NCBI RefSeq assembly: GCF_006782915.1
Contig: NZ_VCNP01000054.1
Location: 62,001-126,000 of the forward strand
DNA length: 64,000 nucleotides
Source of the DNA: Streptomyces calvus
Lineage (GTDB): Bacteria > Actinomycetota > Actinomycetes > Streptomycetales > Streptomycetaceae
Direction of reading: 5' to 3'
Shown piece by piece: positions 8,894 to 20,783 of this stretch (positions are counted from its first letter, which is position 1; every line of letters begins with the position of its first letter). A program made the translations under genes and the position numbers. Under the pieces are notes generated by a model, which saw only the letters and a list, made by a program, of their open reading frames with translations, was not told where the DNA came from and made no database searches.

Positions 8894-8938
8894 CACCGGG
8901 AGCGGAGGACAGCACCTTGCCTGCCACCGCTCCCGGTG
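8894..8938 (+). terminator. hairpin after terC
   Basis: Perfect 12-bp inverted repeat CACCGGGAGCGG (8894-8905) / CCGCTCCCGGTG (8927-8938) with a 21-nt loop, 26 bp after the terC stop. From here to 9154 no supported gene is seen. An in-frame ATG at 9002 with GAGGAG upstream would extend the next protein by 51 residues of unconvincing composition. Confidence 0.6.
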
Positions 8939-9154
8939 TCTGTCTGTCTCCACTCGCGCCGCCCGCCGGCGCCGACCGAATTCGACTCGTACGAGGAGGC
9001 CATGCGTGACCTTGATGACCCCGAGACGATCAGTGCGGTGGAACGGAGGGAAACATCGGCCGGCGGTTCCTTCCGCCGTGACCACGGCGCCCTGCCGACG
9101 GGCGGAGGACACCAGCGGGGTGCGACCCCCCTTCACGTCTGCGACGATCGCCCC

Positions 9155-10252
9155 ATGACCGCTCGGTTCAGGTCACTCGCGCAGTGGACGACCCTGGTAC
9201 CGGTGTTCGCCGTAGTCCTGCTGGTGCTGACCTGGGGGCGGGACCTGCCCGGCTGGATCGTCGCGGTGGTCACCCTGGTCCTCGCCGGGGCCGTGCTGGC
9301 GGCCGTCCACCACGCCGAGGTCGTCGCCCACCGGGTCGGCGAGCCCTTCGGCTCACTGGTCCTCGCGGTCGCCGTCACCGTCATCGAGGTGGCGCTGATC
9401 GTCACACTGATGATCGACGGTGGGGACAAGAGCGCGACCCTCGCCAGGGACACCGTCTTCGCGGCCGTGATGATCACCTGCAACGGCATCGTCGGACTGA
9501 GCCTGCTGGTCGGCTCCCTGCGTCACGGCACGGCGGTGTTCAACTCCGAGGGCACCGGCGCGGCCCTCTCCACGGTGGCGACCCTGGCGACCCTCAGTCT
9601 GGTGCTGCCGACGTTCACCACGAGCAAGCCGGGCCCGGAGTTCTCCACCGTCCAGCTCACGTTCGCGGCCGTGTCCTCGCTGATCCTCTACGGCTTGTTC
9701 GTCGCGACCCAGACCGTGCGACATCGCGACTACTTCCTGCCGATAACCAAGCAGGGCGCGCCGGCCGCACCGGACGAGCACGCCGAGGCGCCCTCCACAC
9801 GCACCGCCCTGATCAGCCTGGGGCTGCTGGGCCTGGCCCTGATCGGAGTGGTGGGCCTGGCCAAAGGCGTCTCGCCGACCATCGAGTCCGGAGTCGACGC
9901 GGCCGGCCTGCCCCACTCCGTCGTCGGTGTGATCATCGCGTTGCTGGTCCTCCTCCCGGAGACCATCGCCGCGACACGCGCCGCGCGCCGCAACCAGGTG
10001 CAGACCAGCATGAACCTCGCGCTCGGCTCGGCGATGGCCAGCATCGGCCTGACCATCCCCGCCGTCGCGCTGGCCTCCCTCTGGCTGCCCGGCCCGCTCG
10101 TCCTCGGCCTCGGCAACACCCACATGGTGCTGCTCGCCCTGACCGTCGTGGTCGGCGCGCTGACCGTGGTGCCCGGACGGGCCACACCGCTCCAGGGCGG
10201 AGTGCACCTGGTGCTGCTCGCCGCCTATCTGGAGCTGGCGATCAACCCGTAG
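9155..10252 (+). CDS. Ca2+/H+ antiporter of the CAX/ChaA family
   Basis: 365-residue membrane protein that exchanges cytosolic Ca2+ (or Na+/K+ in ChaA) for protons. About eleven hydrophobic helices are visible. The two inverted alpha-repeats carry the family acidic motifs: [17 protein letters not shown], followed by [15 protein letters not shown], in the first half, and [24 protein letters not shown], followed by [20 protein letters not shown], in the second. The ATG at 9155 places the first helix at residue 13; a start at 9002 is the alternative. With TerC and the calcium-binding TerD nearby, the block looks concerned with divalent cations. Confidence 0.9.
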   Translation: MTARFRSLAQWTTLVPVFAVVLLVLTWGRDLPGWIVAVVTLVLAGAVLAAVHHAEVVAHRVGEPFGSLVLAVAVTVIEVALIVTLMIDGGDKSATLARDTVFAAVMITCNGIVGLSLLVGSLRHGTAVFNSEGTGAALSTVATLATLSLVLPTFTTSKPGPEFSTVQLTFAAVSSLILYGLFVATQTVRHRDYFLPITKQGAPAAPDEHAEAPSTRTALISLGLLGLALIGVVGLAKGVSPTIESGVDAAGLPHSVVGVIIALLVLLPETIAATRAARRNQVQTSMNLALGSAMASIGLTIPAVALASLWLPGPLVLGLGNTHMVLLALTVVVGALTVVPGRATPLQGGVHLVLLAAYLELAINP

Positions 10253-10312
10253 TAACGGTCGACCGACCCGAGCAACGGTCGATCGACCCGAGCAACAGTC
10301 GGTCGACCCCTG
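10253..10312. repeat. three tandem 20-bp repeats
   Basis: Three direct units begin immediately after the antiporter stop codon: GTAACGGTCGACCGACCCGA (10253-10272) and two copies differing at a few positions (10273-10292, 10293-10312). Each contains a GGTCGACC-like dyad. The function is unknown. They lie between two convergent genes. Confidence 0.75.
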
Positions 10313-10400
10313 GCAGGGACGGTCGTCCCGGGGACGAGGACGGGGTCGGGAGGGGACGGCCGGCGCCCGGCCGGGGCGGCGTGCCCGCCCCGTACCGGCG

Positions 10401-11456
10401 TCAGTAGGTGACGGTGATGCGCCGGGCGGGCCCGTCCACCCGGGCCAGACCCCCGTAAGGGATCACCAACTGCGGGTCGGTGTGCCCGAGGTCCACGTCG
10501 AAGACGACGAGGGCGTCGGGCGCGTAGGTCCGCATCGCCCGGGTCACGGCCGCACGCTGCTCGGCGGCGTACGCGGCGCCCTCCTGCGGGCCGAGGGGCC
10601 GCTCGAAGAACCATGTCTTCGGGCGGCCCATCAGGAGCGCCGAGAACCGCCCGAGCAGCCCGCGCTCACCCATGTTCCGCAGGGTGCGGAAGACTTCCTC
10701 GGCGCTCGGCAGTTCCTCCGAGGTCTCCAGGAACAGCACACCGCCGTCGAACTCCGACAGGTCCCGGCCGAGCCCGCGGCCGGCCATCAGCATCCAGCCG
10801 ACGATCTCCAGGCAGCCGCCCCAGGTGCGGCCCTCGACCACGCGGTCGGCGTTCAGCCAGGTCCAGCCCGTGCCCGGCCGGGTCTCCGGCTCGGCGTCGA
10901 ACGTCGCGGGGTCCGCCCAGTCCCCGTCGACGTCCCGCCACCGTTCGGCCGGGCGCAGTTCGTACGGTCCCGGGGTGAACAGGGCCGCGCGCAGGGAGTC
11001 CGCGGTCTGCGGATGCATCGCCCCCGGGCGGCCCAGCTCGACCATCACGCTCCCGCCGTGGAAGCCGACGATCCCGGCCTCGCGCAGGAAGGCGAGCAGA
11101 TTGGTGTTGTCGCTCATGCCGAAGAACGGCTTCGGGTGCGCGCGCAGCAACTCCCGGTCGAGGAACGGCACCACGGTGATCTGGTCGTCGCCGCCGATCG
11201 ACGCGAAGACCGCCTTGATCCCGGGGTCGGCGAAGGCGGCATGGATGTCGTCGGCGCGCTGCCGGGGCGTCGCGCCCATGGTGCGGGTCGCCAGGTACTC
11301 GACCGGCTCCAGCCCGAACTCCTCGCGCAGCCGCCGCAGTCCCAGCTCGTAGGGGAGCGGGAAGAGCCCCGGAAGGCCGGAGGACGGCGAGATCACGGCG
11401 ACCCGGTCGCCCGGTTCGGGCTTGGGCGGGTACACCGGGTGCACGAGGTCGGTCAT
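10401..11456 (-). CDS. LD-carboxypeptidase / MccF-like serine peptidase, family S66
   Basis: 351-residue cytoplasmic peptidase. S66 enzymes cut L,D-bonds in muropeptides (LdcA) or inactivate microcin C-type aminoacyl nucleotides (MccF). Visible features are [12 protein letters not shown] at the N-terminus, [15 protein letters not shown], and the nucleophile loop [14 protein letters not shown] (Ser about residue 114). The C-terminal domain has LEIVGWMLM and [10 protein letters not shown], with the expected Glu and His. Lack of a signal peptide and the MccF-like length suggest an intracellular role, but the substrate cannot be told from sequence. A TAACCT hexamer ending 6 nt before the ATG suggests a near-leaderless mRNA. 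It is divergent from aroQ. Confidence 0.85.
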   Translation of the reverse strand: MTDLVHPVYPPKPEPGDRVAVISPSSGLPGLFPLPYELGLRRLREEFGLEPVEYLATRTMGATPRQRADDIHAAFADPGIKAVFASIGGDDQITVVPFLDRELLRAHPKPFFGMSDNTNLLAFLREAGIVGFHGGSVMVELGRPGAMHPQTADSLRAALFTPGPYELRPAERWRDVDGDWADPATFDAEPETRPGTGWTWLNADRVVEGRTWGGCLEIVGWMLMAGRGLGRDLSEFDGGVLFLETSEELPSAEEVFRTLRNMGERGLLGRFSALLMGRPKTWFFERPLGPQEGAAYAAEQRAAVTRAMRTYAPDALVVFDVDLGHTDPQLVIPYGGLARVDGPARRITVTY

Positions 11457-11558
11457 GCCGGAAGGTTAGGGCCCGGCGGCCGTCCGGCGCACCGTGATAA
11501 ACCGGGGGCGAGCAGCGGTCCCGGCGAGGACCGCCCACCCCGACGGACCGGAGGAACC

Positions 11559-12032
11559 GTGCCCCGCAACCTGGCCAACGCCCCGATCATGATCCTCAAC
11601 GGCCCCAATCTGAACCTGCTCGGGCAGCGTCAGCCGGAGATCTACGGATCGGACACGCTCGCCGACGTGGAGCGGCTGTGCGCGAAGGCGGCGGCGGGGC
11701 ACGGCGGAACCGTGGACCTGCGCCAGTCCAACCACGAGGGACAGCTGGTGGACTGGATCCACGAGGCGCGGCTGAACCACTGCGGCATCGTCATCAACCC
11801 CGGCGCCTACTCGCACACCTCCGTGGCGATCCTGGACGCGCTCAACGCCTGCGACGGGCTGCCCGTGATGGAGGTCCACATCTCCAACATCCACCGCCGC
11901 GAGTCCTTCCGGCACCACTCCTACGTCTCGCTGCGCGCCGACGGGGTCATCGCGGGGTGCGGCGTGCAGGGCTACGTCTTCGCGGTGGAGCGGATCGCGG
12001 CGCTGGCGGGACCGGGACTCGCCGAGGCGTAA
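11559..12032 (+). CDS. aroQ: type II 3-dehydroquinate dehydratase
   Basis: Third step of the shikimate pathway (or quinate catabolism): anti-elimination of water from 3-dehydroquinate. The 157-residue, dodecamer-type enzyme has all signature blocks: [18 protein letters not shown] with the catalytic lid Arg/Tyr, [32 protein letters not shown], and [18 protein letters not shown] with the catalytic His. GTG start with GGAGGA 4 nt upstream; family members begin a few residues before the NGPN motif. The gene stands alone, divergent from the S66 peptidase. Confidence 0.96.
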   Translation: MPRNLANAPIMILNGPNLNLLGQRQPEIYGSDTLADVERLCAKAAAGHGGTVDLRQSNHEGQLVDWIHEARLNHCGIVINPGAYSHTSVAILDALNACDGLPVMEVHISNIHRRESFRHHSYVSLRADGVIAGCGVQGYVFAVERIAALAGPGLAEA

Positions 12033-12083
12033 GTCCCGTTCGCCGGGCGGGCGGTCCTTACCGGCGCCGCCGCCGTCCGACGC

Positions 12084-12740
12084 TCACCAGCCCCGCGCGT
12101 GCCACTCCGGCAGGTGCGGGCGCTCCGCGCCCAGCGTGGTGTCGTTGCCGTGTCCGGGGTAGACCCACGTCTCGTCCGGGAGCACGTCGAAGATCTTGGT
12201 CTCGACGTCATGGATCAGACTGGCGAACGCCTTCGGATCCTTGTGGGTGTTGCCCACACCTCCCGGGAACAGGCAGTCCCCGGTGAACACGTGCGGATGC
12301 CCGTGCGGGTCGTCGTAGACGAGGGCGATGGAGCCGGGGGTGTGGCCCACCAGGTGGCGGGCGGTGAGCTCCACCCGGCCCACCCGGATGGTGTCGCCGT
12401 CGTCGACCAGGACGTCGGTCGGCACCGGAATGCCCTCGGCGTCGTCCCGGCCGGCGTGGGTGCGGGCGCCGGTCGCCGCCACGATCTCGGCGAGGGCCTG
12501 CCAGTGGTCGCCGTGCCGGTGGGTGGTGACGACGGACGCGATGCCGTCGTCACCGATCGTGCCCAGCAGGGTCTCCGCGTCGTTGGCCGCGTCGATCAGC
12601 AGTTGTTCGTCGGTGGCCCGGCAACGCAGCAGATAGGCGTTGTTGTTCATGGGGCCGACCGCGACCTTGGTGATCATCAGGTCCTTGAGTTCGTGCACGT
12701 CGGCTGGGCCGCCGACCGTCACCCGACCGCTGTACGTCAT
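12084..12740 (-). CDS. metallo-beta-lactamase-fold hydrolase (glyoxalase II-like)
   Basis: 218-residue hydrolase of the glyoxalase II-like MBL group. Zinc ligands are visible: TTHRHGDHW (HxHxDH), GHTPGS, FTGDCLFPGGVGNT and YPGHGNDTTLG. Glyoxalase II members hydrolyse S-lactoyl-thiol adducts; in actinomycetes the thiol would be mycothiol. That is an inference, strengthened by the mycothiol-type gene next to it on the same strand. The ATG at 12740 is supported by TAGGCT (12748-12753 on the minus strand), which ends 7 nt before it and implies a leaderless mRNA. Confidence 0.85.
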   Translation of the reverse strand: MTYSGRVTVGGPADVHELKDLMITKVAVGPMNNNAYLLRCRATDEQLLIDAANDAETLLGTIGDDGIASVVTTHRHGDHWQALAEIVAATGARTHAGRDDAEGIPVPTDVLVDDGDTIRVGRVELTARHLVGHTPGSIALVYDDPHGHPHVFTGDCLFPGGVGNTHKDPKAFASLIHDVETKIFDVLPDETWVYPGHGNDTTLGAERPHLPEWHARGW

Positions 12741-12837
12741 GGCCGTCAGCCTATAGCGGGACGCCGCGCCGGTCGTCCCGTACCCCGCGCCGGACGCCTC
12801 CCGGCACCGCACAGCCGGGCCGGTGCGACGACGGAAC

Positions 12838-13527
12838 CTAGAGCGGCGGGAGCGCCGGCAGGTCGCCGCCCTTCACCGCGAGGGCGGAGCCGTCCCGGCG
12901 GCCTGCCAGCCAGCCGAGCAGGTCGGCGGCCGTCCCCTCGACCGAGACCGGGTCGCCGGCCGCGCCGCCGCCGGTCGTCCAGGTGCGGCCGTCCGGGGCG
13001 GTGAGGGTCGTCGGCGGCACGTCCTTGTGGCCGTCGAACCGCTCCGCCAGGAAGTCGATCTCCCGCGCGGTGAACGCGGCCGGCAGGTCCTCCAGCTCGT
13101 AGCCGATCCCCAGGTCCACGTGGTGCAGCTCCACCTCGACCCAGCGCCGGAACGGCACCCGGGCCGCCCGGTCCGTGACCCCGTTGCGCAGCTCCACCGT
13201 GCGCGACCAGTCCGCCGGTGCCGCCCCCGCCGCGCGGAAGCGCTCCGCGCTCTCCCGCAGGTCGGCCAGCTGCTCGTCGAGCGGACGCGGCGCTCCCCGG
13301 TCGATGTCGGTGTCCCGGGCGTCGGCCGAGACGTACATGGGCCGGCCCTCGAGGACGTTCACCAGGGCGTCGGCGTTGCGGGCGAGGTGGGCCAGCACAT
13401 GGCCGCGGGTCCAGCCGGGAAGGCGTGACGACTGGGTCACAGCCGCGTTGTCCAGGGCGGCGACCGCGGTGAGCAGCCGATCGGTCGCTGCTTGTACAGA
13501 CGCCAGGTCATCAGCGTGATCAATCAT
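12838..13527 (-). CDS. maleylpyruvate isomerase/MDMPI-family mycothiol-dependent-type protein (DinB superfamily)
   Basis: 229-residue four-helix-bundle protein. The N-terminal segment SSRLPGWTRGHVLAHLARNADAL carries the conserved metal-site histidine of the DinB/MDMPI fold, and VEVELHHVDLGIGYE carries the second histidine pair. Family members are mycothiol-dependent isomerases or S-transferases that use a divalent metal. The substrate is unknown here. TAGGGT (13535-13540, minus strand) ends 7 nt before the ATG, pointing to a leaderless mRNA and fixing the start against longer readings. It transcribes away from uvrA. Confidence 0.8.
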   Translation of the reverse strand: MIDHADDLASVQAATDRLLTAVAALDNAAVTQSSRLPGWTRGHVLAHLARNADALVNVLEGRPMYVSADARDTDIDRGAPRPLDEQLADLRESAERFRAAGAAPADWSRTVELRNGVTDRAARVPFRRWVEVELHHVDLGIGYELEDLPAAFTAREIDFLAERFDGHKDVPPTTLTAPDGRTWTTGGGAAGDPVSVEGTAADLLGWLAGRRDGSALAVKGGDLPALPPL

Positions 13528-13672
13528 GGTGCCGACCCTAGTCCCGTCACACCTTCGGGTGAAGGTGCTGGACCCGTGCCCGAAATCGAATGCACGTGCT
13601 ATATGGTCGGGTGCGGCGTCGGGCATGCTGGAGAGCCGGGGTTTGTTGTCAACCCGTGAATCCGAACCGGCG

Positions 13673-13695
13673 TTGTCAGTGGCTCCCCCTAGTCT
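13673..13695 (+). promoter_or_regulatory. PafBC/RecA-NDp-type DNA-damage promoter of uvrA
   Basis: TTGTCAGTG (13673-13681), 8 nt, TAGTCT (13690-13695). It matches tTGTCRgtg-N8-TAnnnT exactly. The transcript would start near 13702, leaving a leader of about 50 nt with AAGAAAGG before the GTG at 13752. Confidence 0.82.
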
Positions 13696-13751
13696 GAGAA
13701 AGCACGGGGGCCCCGCCCCTGTCACTTCTCTCAAGAAAGGTGCGGACCGGC

Positions 13752-16763
<3,012 letters not shown>

Positions 16764-16778
16764 GGCGGCCCGCACCGA

Positions 16779-16829
16779 CACGCGCCGTGCCGCGCGGAGG
16801 ACCGACGTCCCCGCGCGGCACGGCGCGTG
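16779..16829. terminator. bidirectional terminator between uvrA and the sugar kinase
   Basis: Perfect 19-bp inverted repeat (arms 16779-16797 and 16811-16829, CACGCGCCGTGCCGCGCGG and its complement) with a 13-nt loop, placed between two convergent genes. Confidence 0.85.
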
Positions 16830-16833
16830 CGCG

Positions 16834-17751
16834 TCAGACGCCCCGCGCCTCCAGTTCGTGGGCGTACGGCGGTTCCGCGCCTGCCCGGGAGCAGGTGACC
16901 GCCGCTGCGCGCGCCGCGAAGCCGAGCAGCCCCCGCCAGCCCTCCGCGCCCAGCGCGGCCACGCCCTCGTCGCTGAGCGCGTCCCGAGCCGCGAGGCCGT
17001 GCAGCAGCGCCGCGTTCACCGTGTCACCGGCGCCGATCGTGTCCACCACCTCGACCCGCTCGCCCGGCACCGTGTACTCGCCGCCGTCGCGGGTGAACAC
17101 GGTCAGCCCGTCACCGCCCCGGGTGACCACGACCGCCGCCGGACCGGCCGCCAGCCACTCCCGCGGGGAACCGCCGAGCCACTCGGCGTCCTCCGCGGAC
17201 AGCTTCAGCAGCGACACCGACGGCAGCCAGCCCCTGAACCGCGCCCGGTAGGCGTCGGGGTCCGCTATCAACCCCGGCCGGATGTTGGGGTCCAGCGCGG
17301 TGAACACACCCCGCGCGTGAGCCGAGCGCATCAGCTCCTCGTAGGCGCTCGCGCCCGGCTCCAGCACCAGCGAACAGGTCCCGAAGGACACCGCGCGGGT
17401 ACCGGCCGGCAGAGCATCGGGCGTCGTGAACAGCCGGTCGGCGGTGCCCTCCACGTAGAAGGAGTACGCCGCCGAACCGTCGCTGCCGATGGTCGCGACG
17501 GCGAGCGTCGTCGGCTCGTCCCCGCGCTGCACCGACGACACGTCCACGCCGGTCTCCCGCAGCCGGTCCAGCAGCGCCTCCCCGAAGGCGTCACGGGACA
17601 CCCGCGAGCAGAACGCGGCGGGGGAGCCGAGGCGGCCCAGCGCCACCGCCGTGTTGAAGGGGCCGCCGCCGAGCGCCGGCGTCAGCGCCGCGAGCGCTCC
17701 CGCACCCCGCGGTACCAGGTCGATCAGTGCCTCACCGGCTACGACGATCAC
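16834..17751 (-). CDS. PfkB-family carbohydrate kinase
   Basis: 305-residue ribokinase-fold kinase that phosphorylates a sugar with ATP; fructokinase or 2-keto-3-deoxygluconate kinase are possible. Visible motifs: VVAGEALIDLVPRG at the N-terminus, the PfkB-1 region GGGPFNTAVALGRLG, LDPNIRPGL, VVTRGGDGL, and the PfkB-2 signature VVDTIGAGDTVNAALL with the catalytic Asp. GTG at 17751 overlaps the TGA of the upstream LacI gene (GTGA), so translation is coupled. GGAAG lies 6 nt upstream. The regulator probably responds to the kinase's substrate or product. Confidence 0.9.
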   Translation of the reverse strand: MIVVAGEALIDLVPRGAGALAALTPALGGGPFNTAVALGRLGSPAAFCSRVSRDAFGEALLDRLRETGVDVSSVQRGDEPTTLAVATIGSDGSAAYSFYVEGTADRLFTTPDALPAGTRAVSFGTCSLVLEPGASAYEELMRSAHARGVFTALDPNIRPGLIADPDAYRARFRGWLPSVSLLKLSAEDAEWLGGSPREWLAAGPAAVVVTRGGDGLTVFTRDGGEYTVPGERVEVVDTIGAGDTVNAALLHGLAARDALSDEGVAALGAEGWRGLLGFAARAAAVTCSRAGAEPPYAHELEARGV

Positions 17752-18839
17752 GAGGGACTTCCTTTCTGGGAACGCTCGGAATCCTTGGATCCGATCGTGG
17801 GGGCGACCTGCTCCGGTCCGTCCGGGCAGCCGCAGGACGTGCGGTGCACGAAGGCGCAGGGCAGCCGTTCGGTCCGCGGGGCCCGGTCGGGTTCGGCGAG
17901 GCGGTCCAGCAGGACCTGCACGGCCCGGGCGCCGATGTCCCGGCTGGGCTGGGCGATCGCCGTGAGGCGGGGCGAGAAGAGGTCCGCCCAGGCGAAGTCG
18001 TCGAAACAGCACAGCGCGATGTCGTCGGGCACGGACAGGCCGCGGTCCCGCAGGGCGCGCAGCGCGCCGATGGTCATGGCGTTGTTGGCGGTGACCAGCG
18101 CGGTGGGACGCGAACCGAGGGACAGCAGCGCGGCGGTGGCCCGCTCGGCGCCGGCCGACTCGGAGTCGCCGTGCACCAGGATCCGTTCGTCGTAGGGCAG
18201 GCCGGACGCCTCGAGACCCTGCCGGTAGCCGGTGATCCGCTCGGCGGTGGTGCTGAGCCCCGGCCGCCCGGCGACCAGCGCGATACGGCGGTGGCCGAGC
18301 CCGGCGAGATGGGTGACCAGCCGGGCCGTCGGTTCCGTGCTCTCGGCGCACACCTGGTCGAAGTGCGGACCGCCGTCGCCGCTCCCGGGCGCGTCGACCA
18401 GCCGGTCCAGGAACACCGCCGGCACCCGGTGCCGCCCGAGGTAGGCGAGCAGTTCGCGCGGCTGCGCGGACGGCGCGACGATCATGCCCTCCACCCGGCG
18501 TTCGTGCAGCAGCTGGACGACTTTGCGTTCGTGCTCCGGGTCGTCGTGCGGATCGGCGATGAGCAGGCTGTATCCGTGCTCCAGGGCGGCCGCCTCGGCA
18601 CCTTGGAGGATCTCCGTGAAGTACGGGTTGCTGACCGCCGACACCGCCAGCCCGATCGACCGGGTGCGGGACGTCACCAGGGAGCGGGCCAGCGCGTTCG
18701 GGGTGTAGCCGAGCTCCTCGACGGCGTCCAGGACCGCCTGCCGGGTGTGGGGCAGCACCGGACGGGTGTCGTTGAGGACGTGGGAGACGGTCGCGACGGA
18801 GACACCGGCGCGGCGTGCCACGTCCGCCATGGTGGCCAT
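17748..18839 (-). CDS. LacI-family transcriptional regulator
   Basis: 363-residue repressor. The N-terminal helix-turn-helix is MADVARRAGVSVATVSHVLN, followed by the hinge helix NALARSLVTSRTRSIGL and a periplasmic-binding-protein-like effector domain (NPYFTEILQGAEAAALEHGYSL, VVFLD-type strand, PDDIALCCFDDFAWADLFSP). The effector is probably the sugar handled by the overlapping PfkB kinase. ATG at 18839 has GGAGGAG 9 nt upstream; a second ATG three codons in is the alternative. A 30-bp palindrome upstream is the likely autoregulatory operator. Confidence 0.93.
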   Translation of the reverse strand: MATMADVARRAGVSVATVSHVLNDTRPVLPHTRQAVLDAVEELGYTPNALARSLVTSRTRSIGLAVSAVSNPYFTEILQGAEAAALEHGYSLLIADPHDDPEHERKVVQLLHERRVEGMIVAPSAQPRELLAYLGRHRVPAVFLDRLVDAPGSGDGGPHFDQVCAESTEPTARLVTHLAGLGHRRIALVAGRPGLSTTAERITGYRQGLEASGLPYDERILVHGDSESAGAERATAALLSLGSRPTALVTANNAMTIGALRALRDRGLSVPDDIALCCFDDFAWADLFSPRLTAIAQPSRDIGARAVQVLLDRLAEPDRAPRTERLPCAFVHRTSCGCPDGPEQVAPTIGSKDSERSQKGSPS

Positions 18840-18914
18840 GGTTGCGGTCTCCTCCGGTTGTCGCGGCGGGCTTCTTCCGTTTCCGGGTGGGGACGGTATC
18901 CCATGCGACGGGGG

Positions 18915-18944
18915 CGCGTAAACGCTTGCGCAAACGTTTACGCG
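18915..18944. promoter_or_regulatory. LacI-type operator upstream of the LacI/PfkB operon
   Basis: A 30-bp palindrome with a single mismatched pair; arms CGCGTAAACGCTTGC (18915-18929) and GCAAACGTTTACGCG (18930-18944). It contains two overlapping AAACGNTT-like LacI-family cores and lies 76 bp before the LacI start. It is the best candidate for autoregulation of the pair. Confidence 0.75.
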
Positions 18945-19108
18945 AGCCGCTCGCACGCTGGGCGGCCCACCTGCCCGCCCCGCCCCCACCCGCAGCCGCC
19001 CGAGACGACCTCGGTATCGTCCCCGGATGTCCGGTTGTGCGCGGCCGGCGCAGCGCCGCACCCCGCGCACACCCGACCGCACCGCCGTCCGACCCCGTGG
19101 AGCCCCTC

Positions 19109-19528
19109 ATGCCCGCCCGCCCCGCCGCGAGCCGCCGTACCGTCCTGCGGGGCGTCGCCCTCACACCCGTCGCCGGACTGGCGCTCGCCGCCTGCGCGCC
19201 CCCGGAGGACGGGCCCGCGCGGCCGACCGGCCCGGTGGAGCTCGGCGCCGAGAGCGAGGTGCCGCGGGGTGGCGCGAAGCTGTACCGGGAACACAACGTC
19301 GTGGTCAGCCGCGGCGAGGACGGCGCCCTCACGGCGTACAGCACCGTCTGCACGCACGCGCGGTGCCCCATCAACAAGCTGGAGGGGACGAAACTGATCT
19401 GCCCCTGTCACGGCAGCGAGTTCGACGCCACCACCGGCAAGGTGCTGCGCGAGCCGGCCGTGGCGCCCCTGATGGCGCTGTCCGTCGAGGTGAAGAACGG
19501 CACGATCACCGCGAAGCCGGAGGTCTGA
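19109..19528 (+). CDS. secreted Rieske [2Fe-2S] lipoprotein
   Basis: 139-residue Rieske protein. It begins with a twin-arginine-type signal (SRRTVLRG) that runs into a lipobox LALAACA with Cys at about residue 31, so it is probably exported folded and lipid-anchored. Cluster ligands are CTHARC and CPCHGS, the standard C-x-H...C-x2-H pair, followed by the proline loop. It is too short and lacks the helices of the bc complex Rieske subunit. It is an orphan electron-transfer protein of unknown partner. GGAG lies 7 nt before the ATG. Confidence 0.88.
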   Translation: MPARPAASRRTVLRGVALTPVAGLALAACAPPEDGPARPTGPVELGAESEVPRGGAKLYREHNVVVSRGEDGALTAYSTVCTHARCPINKLEGTKLICPCHGSEFDATTGKVLREPAVAPLMALSVEVKNGTITAKPEV

Positions 19529-19561
19529 CCGCCCCGGCCGGCCGCGGTCGGTGCCCGCCGC

Positions 19562-20509
19562 TCAGTCCCAGTCCCAGGCGATCCCCACGTACCCCGACCG
19601 CACACGCGGTTCCACCAGGTGCACCGAGCGGTGCCGTCCACTGAGCGCCAGCTCCTGGTGGCCGCTGCGCGGGGCCGCCGCCGACTGCTGGGTGAACCGG
19701 TGGCAGCGCACCGGGAGCGTCCCGGAACCGAAGCACACCTGGAGCGCGTACTGGCCACCGGGGGAGTCGGTGCCGTGCAGGTACTCGTGCGACACCCCGG
19801 CCGTGCCGTCCTCGACGGCATAGCGGAAGAGGAAGGTGTCCCCGGCGCGCAGCCGGGTGTCGAAGAGCAGTTCCGCCACGAGCACACCGGTGTCCTGGTG
19901 CCAACGCACCCGCCCCGTCCGGCAGTTCTCCAGGGCGTGCACGGTCATCCGCTCCGGCGCGGATCCGGGGTCGCCGTGGTGGACGGCCACATAACGGTCG
20001 CCGCCGTCCCGGTGCGCGCGCACTATGTGGTGCGACTCGCGCTCCGCCAGCTCGCGGCGCGGCCCGATCCGCACCCGCTCGTGGTGCGCCAGGCTGTGCA
20101 GCCCGCCGTCGCGCGGCGTGCCGAACTCGGCGAGCAGTCCTTGCAGTACGCCCGAGGCCTCCACCAGGGAGTGGTGGGACCGGCCGGTGGACCGGTGGTG
20201 CCCCGTGCGCTCGTCCGGCTCGACGAGCAGCCGGATCAGCGACTCCTCGGGCAGCTGCAGGATCTCCTCCAGCGCCCGTACGGCGCGCAGCGACTCCGGG
20301 CGCTGCGGGCGGCGCGCGCCCTGCTGCCAGTAACTCAGGCTCGTGACACCGACCTTCACGCCGCGGCGCGACAGATGGTGCTGCACCCGCTGCAACGGCA
20401 GCCCCCGCGCGGCGATCGCGGCGCGCAGGGCGACGTGGAAAGGGCCGCCGCGCAGGACCGAGTCCAGTTCCGTGGTGGCGGCGTCCGCGTGCTGTGTGGC
20501 GTGCGGCAT
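19562..20509 (-). CDS. XRE-like helix-turn-helix protein with C-terminal ligand/beta domain
   Basis: 315-residue protein. Residues about 25-80 (VALRAAIAARGLPLQRVQHHLSRRGV, SLSYWQQGARRPQRPESL) form a helix-turn-helix related to XRE regulators that ends in a winged-like turn. The rest is a domain rich in His and Arg with predicted beta strands (YVAVHHGD, TFLFRYAVEDG, YALQVCFGSGTLPV). It resembles large Streptomyces HTH paralogues; the targets are unknown. The ATG at 20509 was chosen because AGAAAGG lies 8 nt upstream. Confidence 0.7.
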   Translation of the reverse strand: MPHATQHADAATTELDSVLRGGPFHVALRAAIAARGLPLQRVQHHLSRRGVKVGVTSLSYWQQGARRPQRPESLRAVRALEEILQLPEESLIRLLVEPDERTGHHRSTGRSHHSLVEASGVLQGLLAEFGTPRDGGLHSLAHHERVRIGPRRELAERESHHIVRAHRDGGDRYVAVHHGDPGSAPERMTVHALENCRTGRVRWHQDTGVLVAELLFDTRLRAGDTFLFRYAVEDGTAGVSHEYLHGTDSPGGQYALQVCFGSGTLPVRCHRFTQQSAAAPRSGHQELALSGRHRSVHLVEPRVRSGYVGIAWDWD

Positions 20510-20700
20510 GCAGGGGCCTTTCTGTGATGTCCACAACGGCTGGTCGGACCGTTCCGCGCGGGTCACCCGGGAGCCGCCACCGTCGGCGCGGCGGAGCCTT
20601 CACATCCGTACGCCGTCGTTCAGGGCCCGGAGTTCCCCCGCATTGAAGCGTGTTGACCAAGTCCCGACAACACCTGTCGGCCCCACACCGCCACACACCG

Positions 20701-20739
20701 GCGGGGCCGTACCGGCCGTGGAGGCCGGTACGGCCCCGC
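20701..20739 (-). terminator. strong hairpin terminator
   Basis: Perfect 17-bp inverted repeat GCGGGGCCGTACCGGCC (20701-20717) / complement (20723-20739) with the 5-nt loop GTGGA. On the minus strand it lies 44 bp after the small protein gene at 20784-20945, whose transcript it should end. Confidence 0.75.
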
Positions 20740-20783
20740 GGCCCGTACCGTGATGCGGTTTTCGTCCTGAGTGAGGCCGGTTC

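Noticed and set aside
8936-9154. N-terminal extension or separate small gene before the antiporter
   Set aside because: The ATG at 9002 has a ribosome site, but the encoded 51 residues are unlike membrane antiporter N-termini and look like chance coding.
16834-19377. Single 847-codon frame covering the sugar kinase and the upstream region
   Set aside because: Only its last third encodes a protein family (PfkB). The rest is the shifted frame of the LacI gene. The kinase start at GTG 17751, overlapping the LacI stop, explains the region better.
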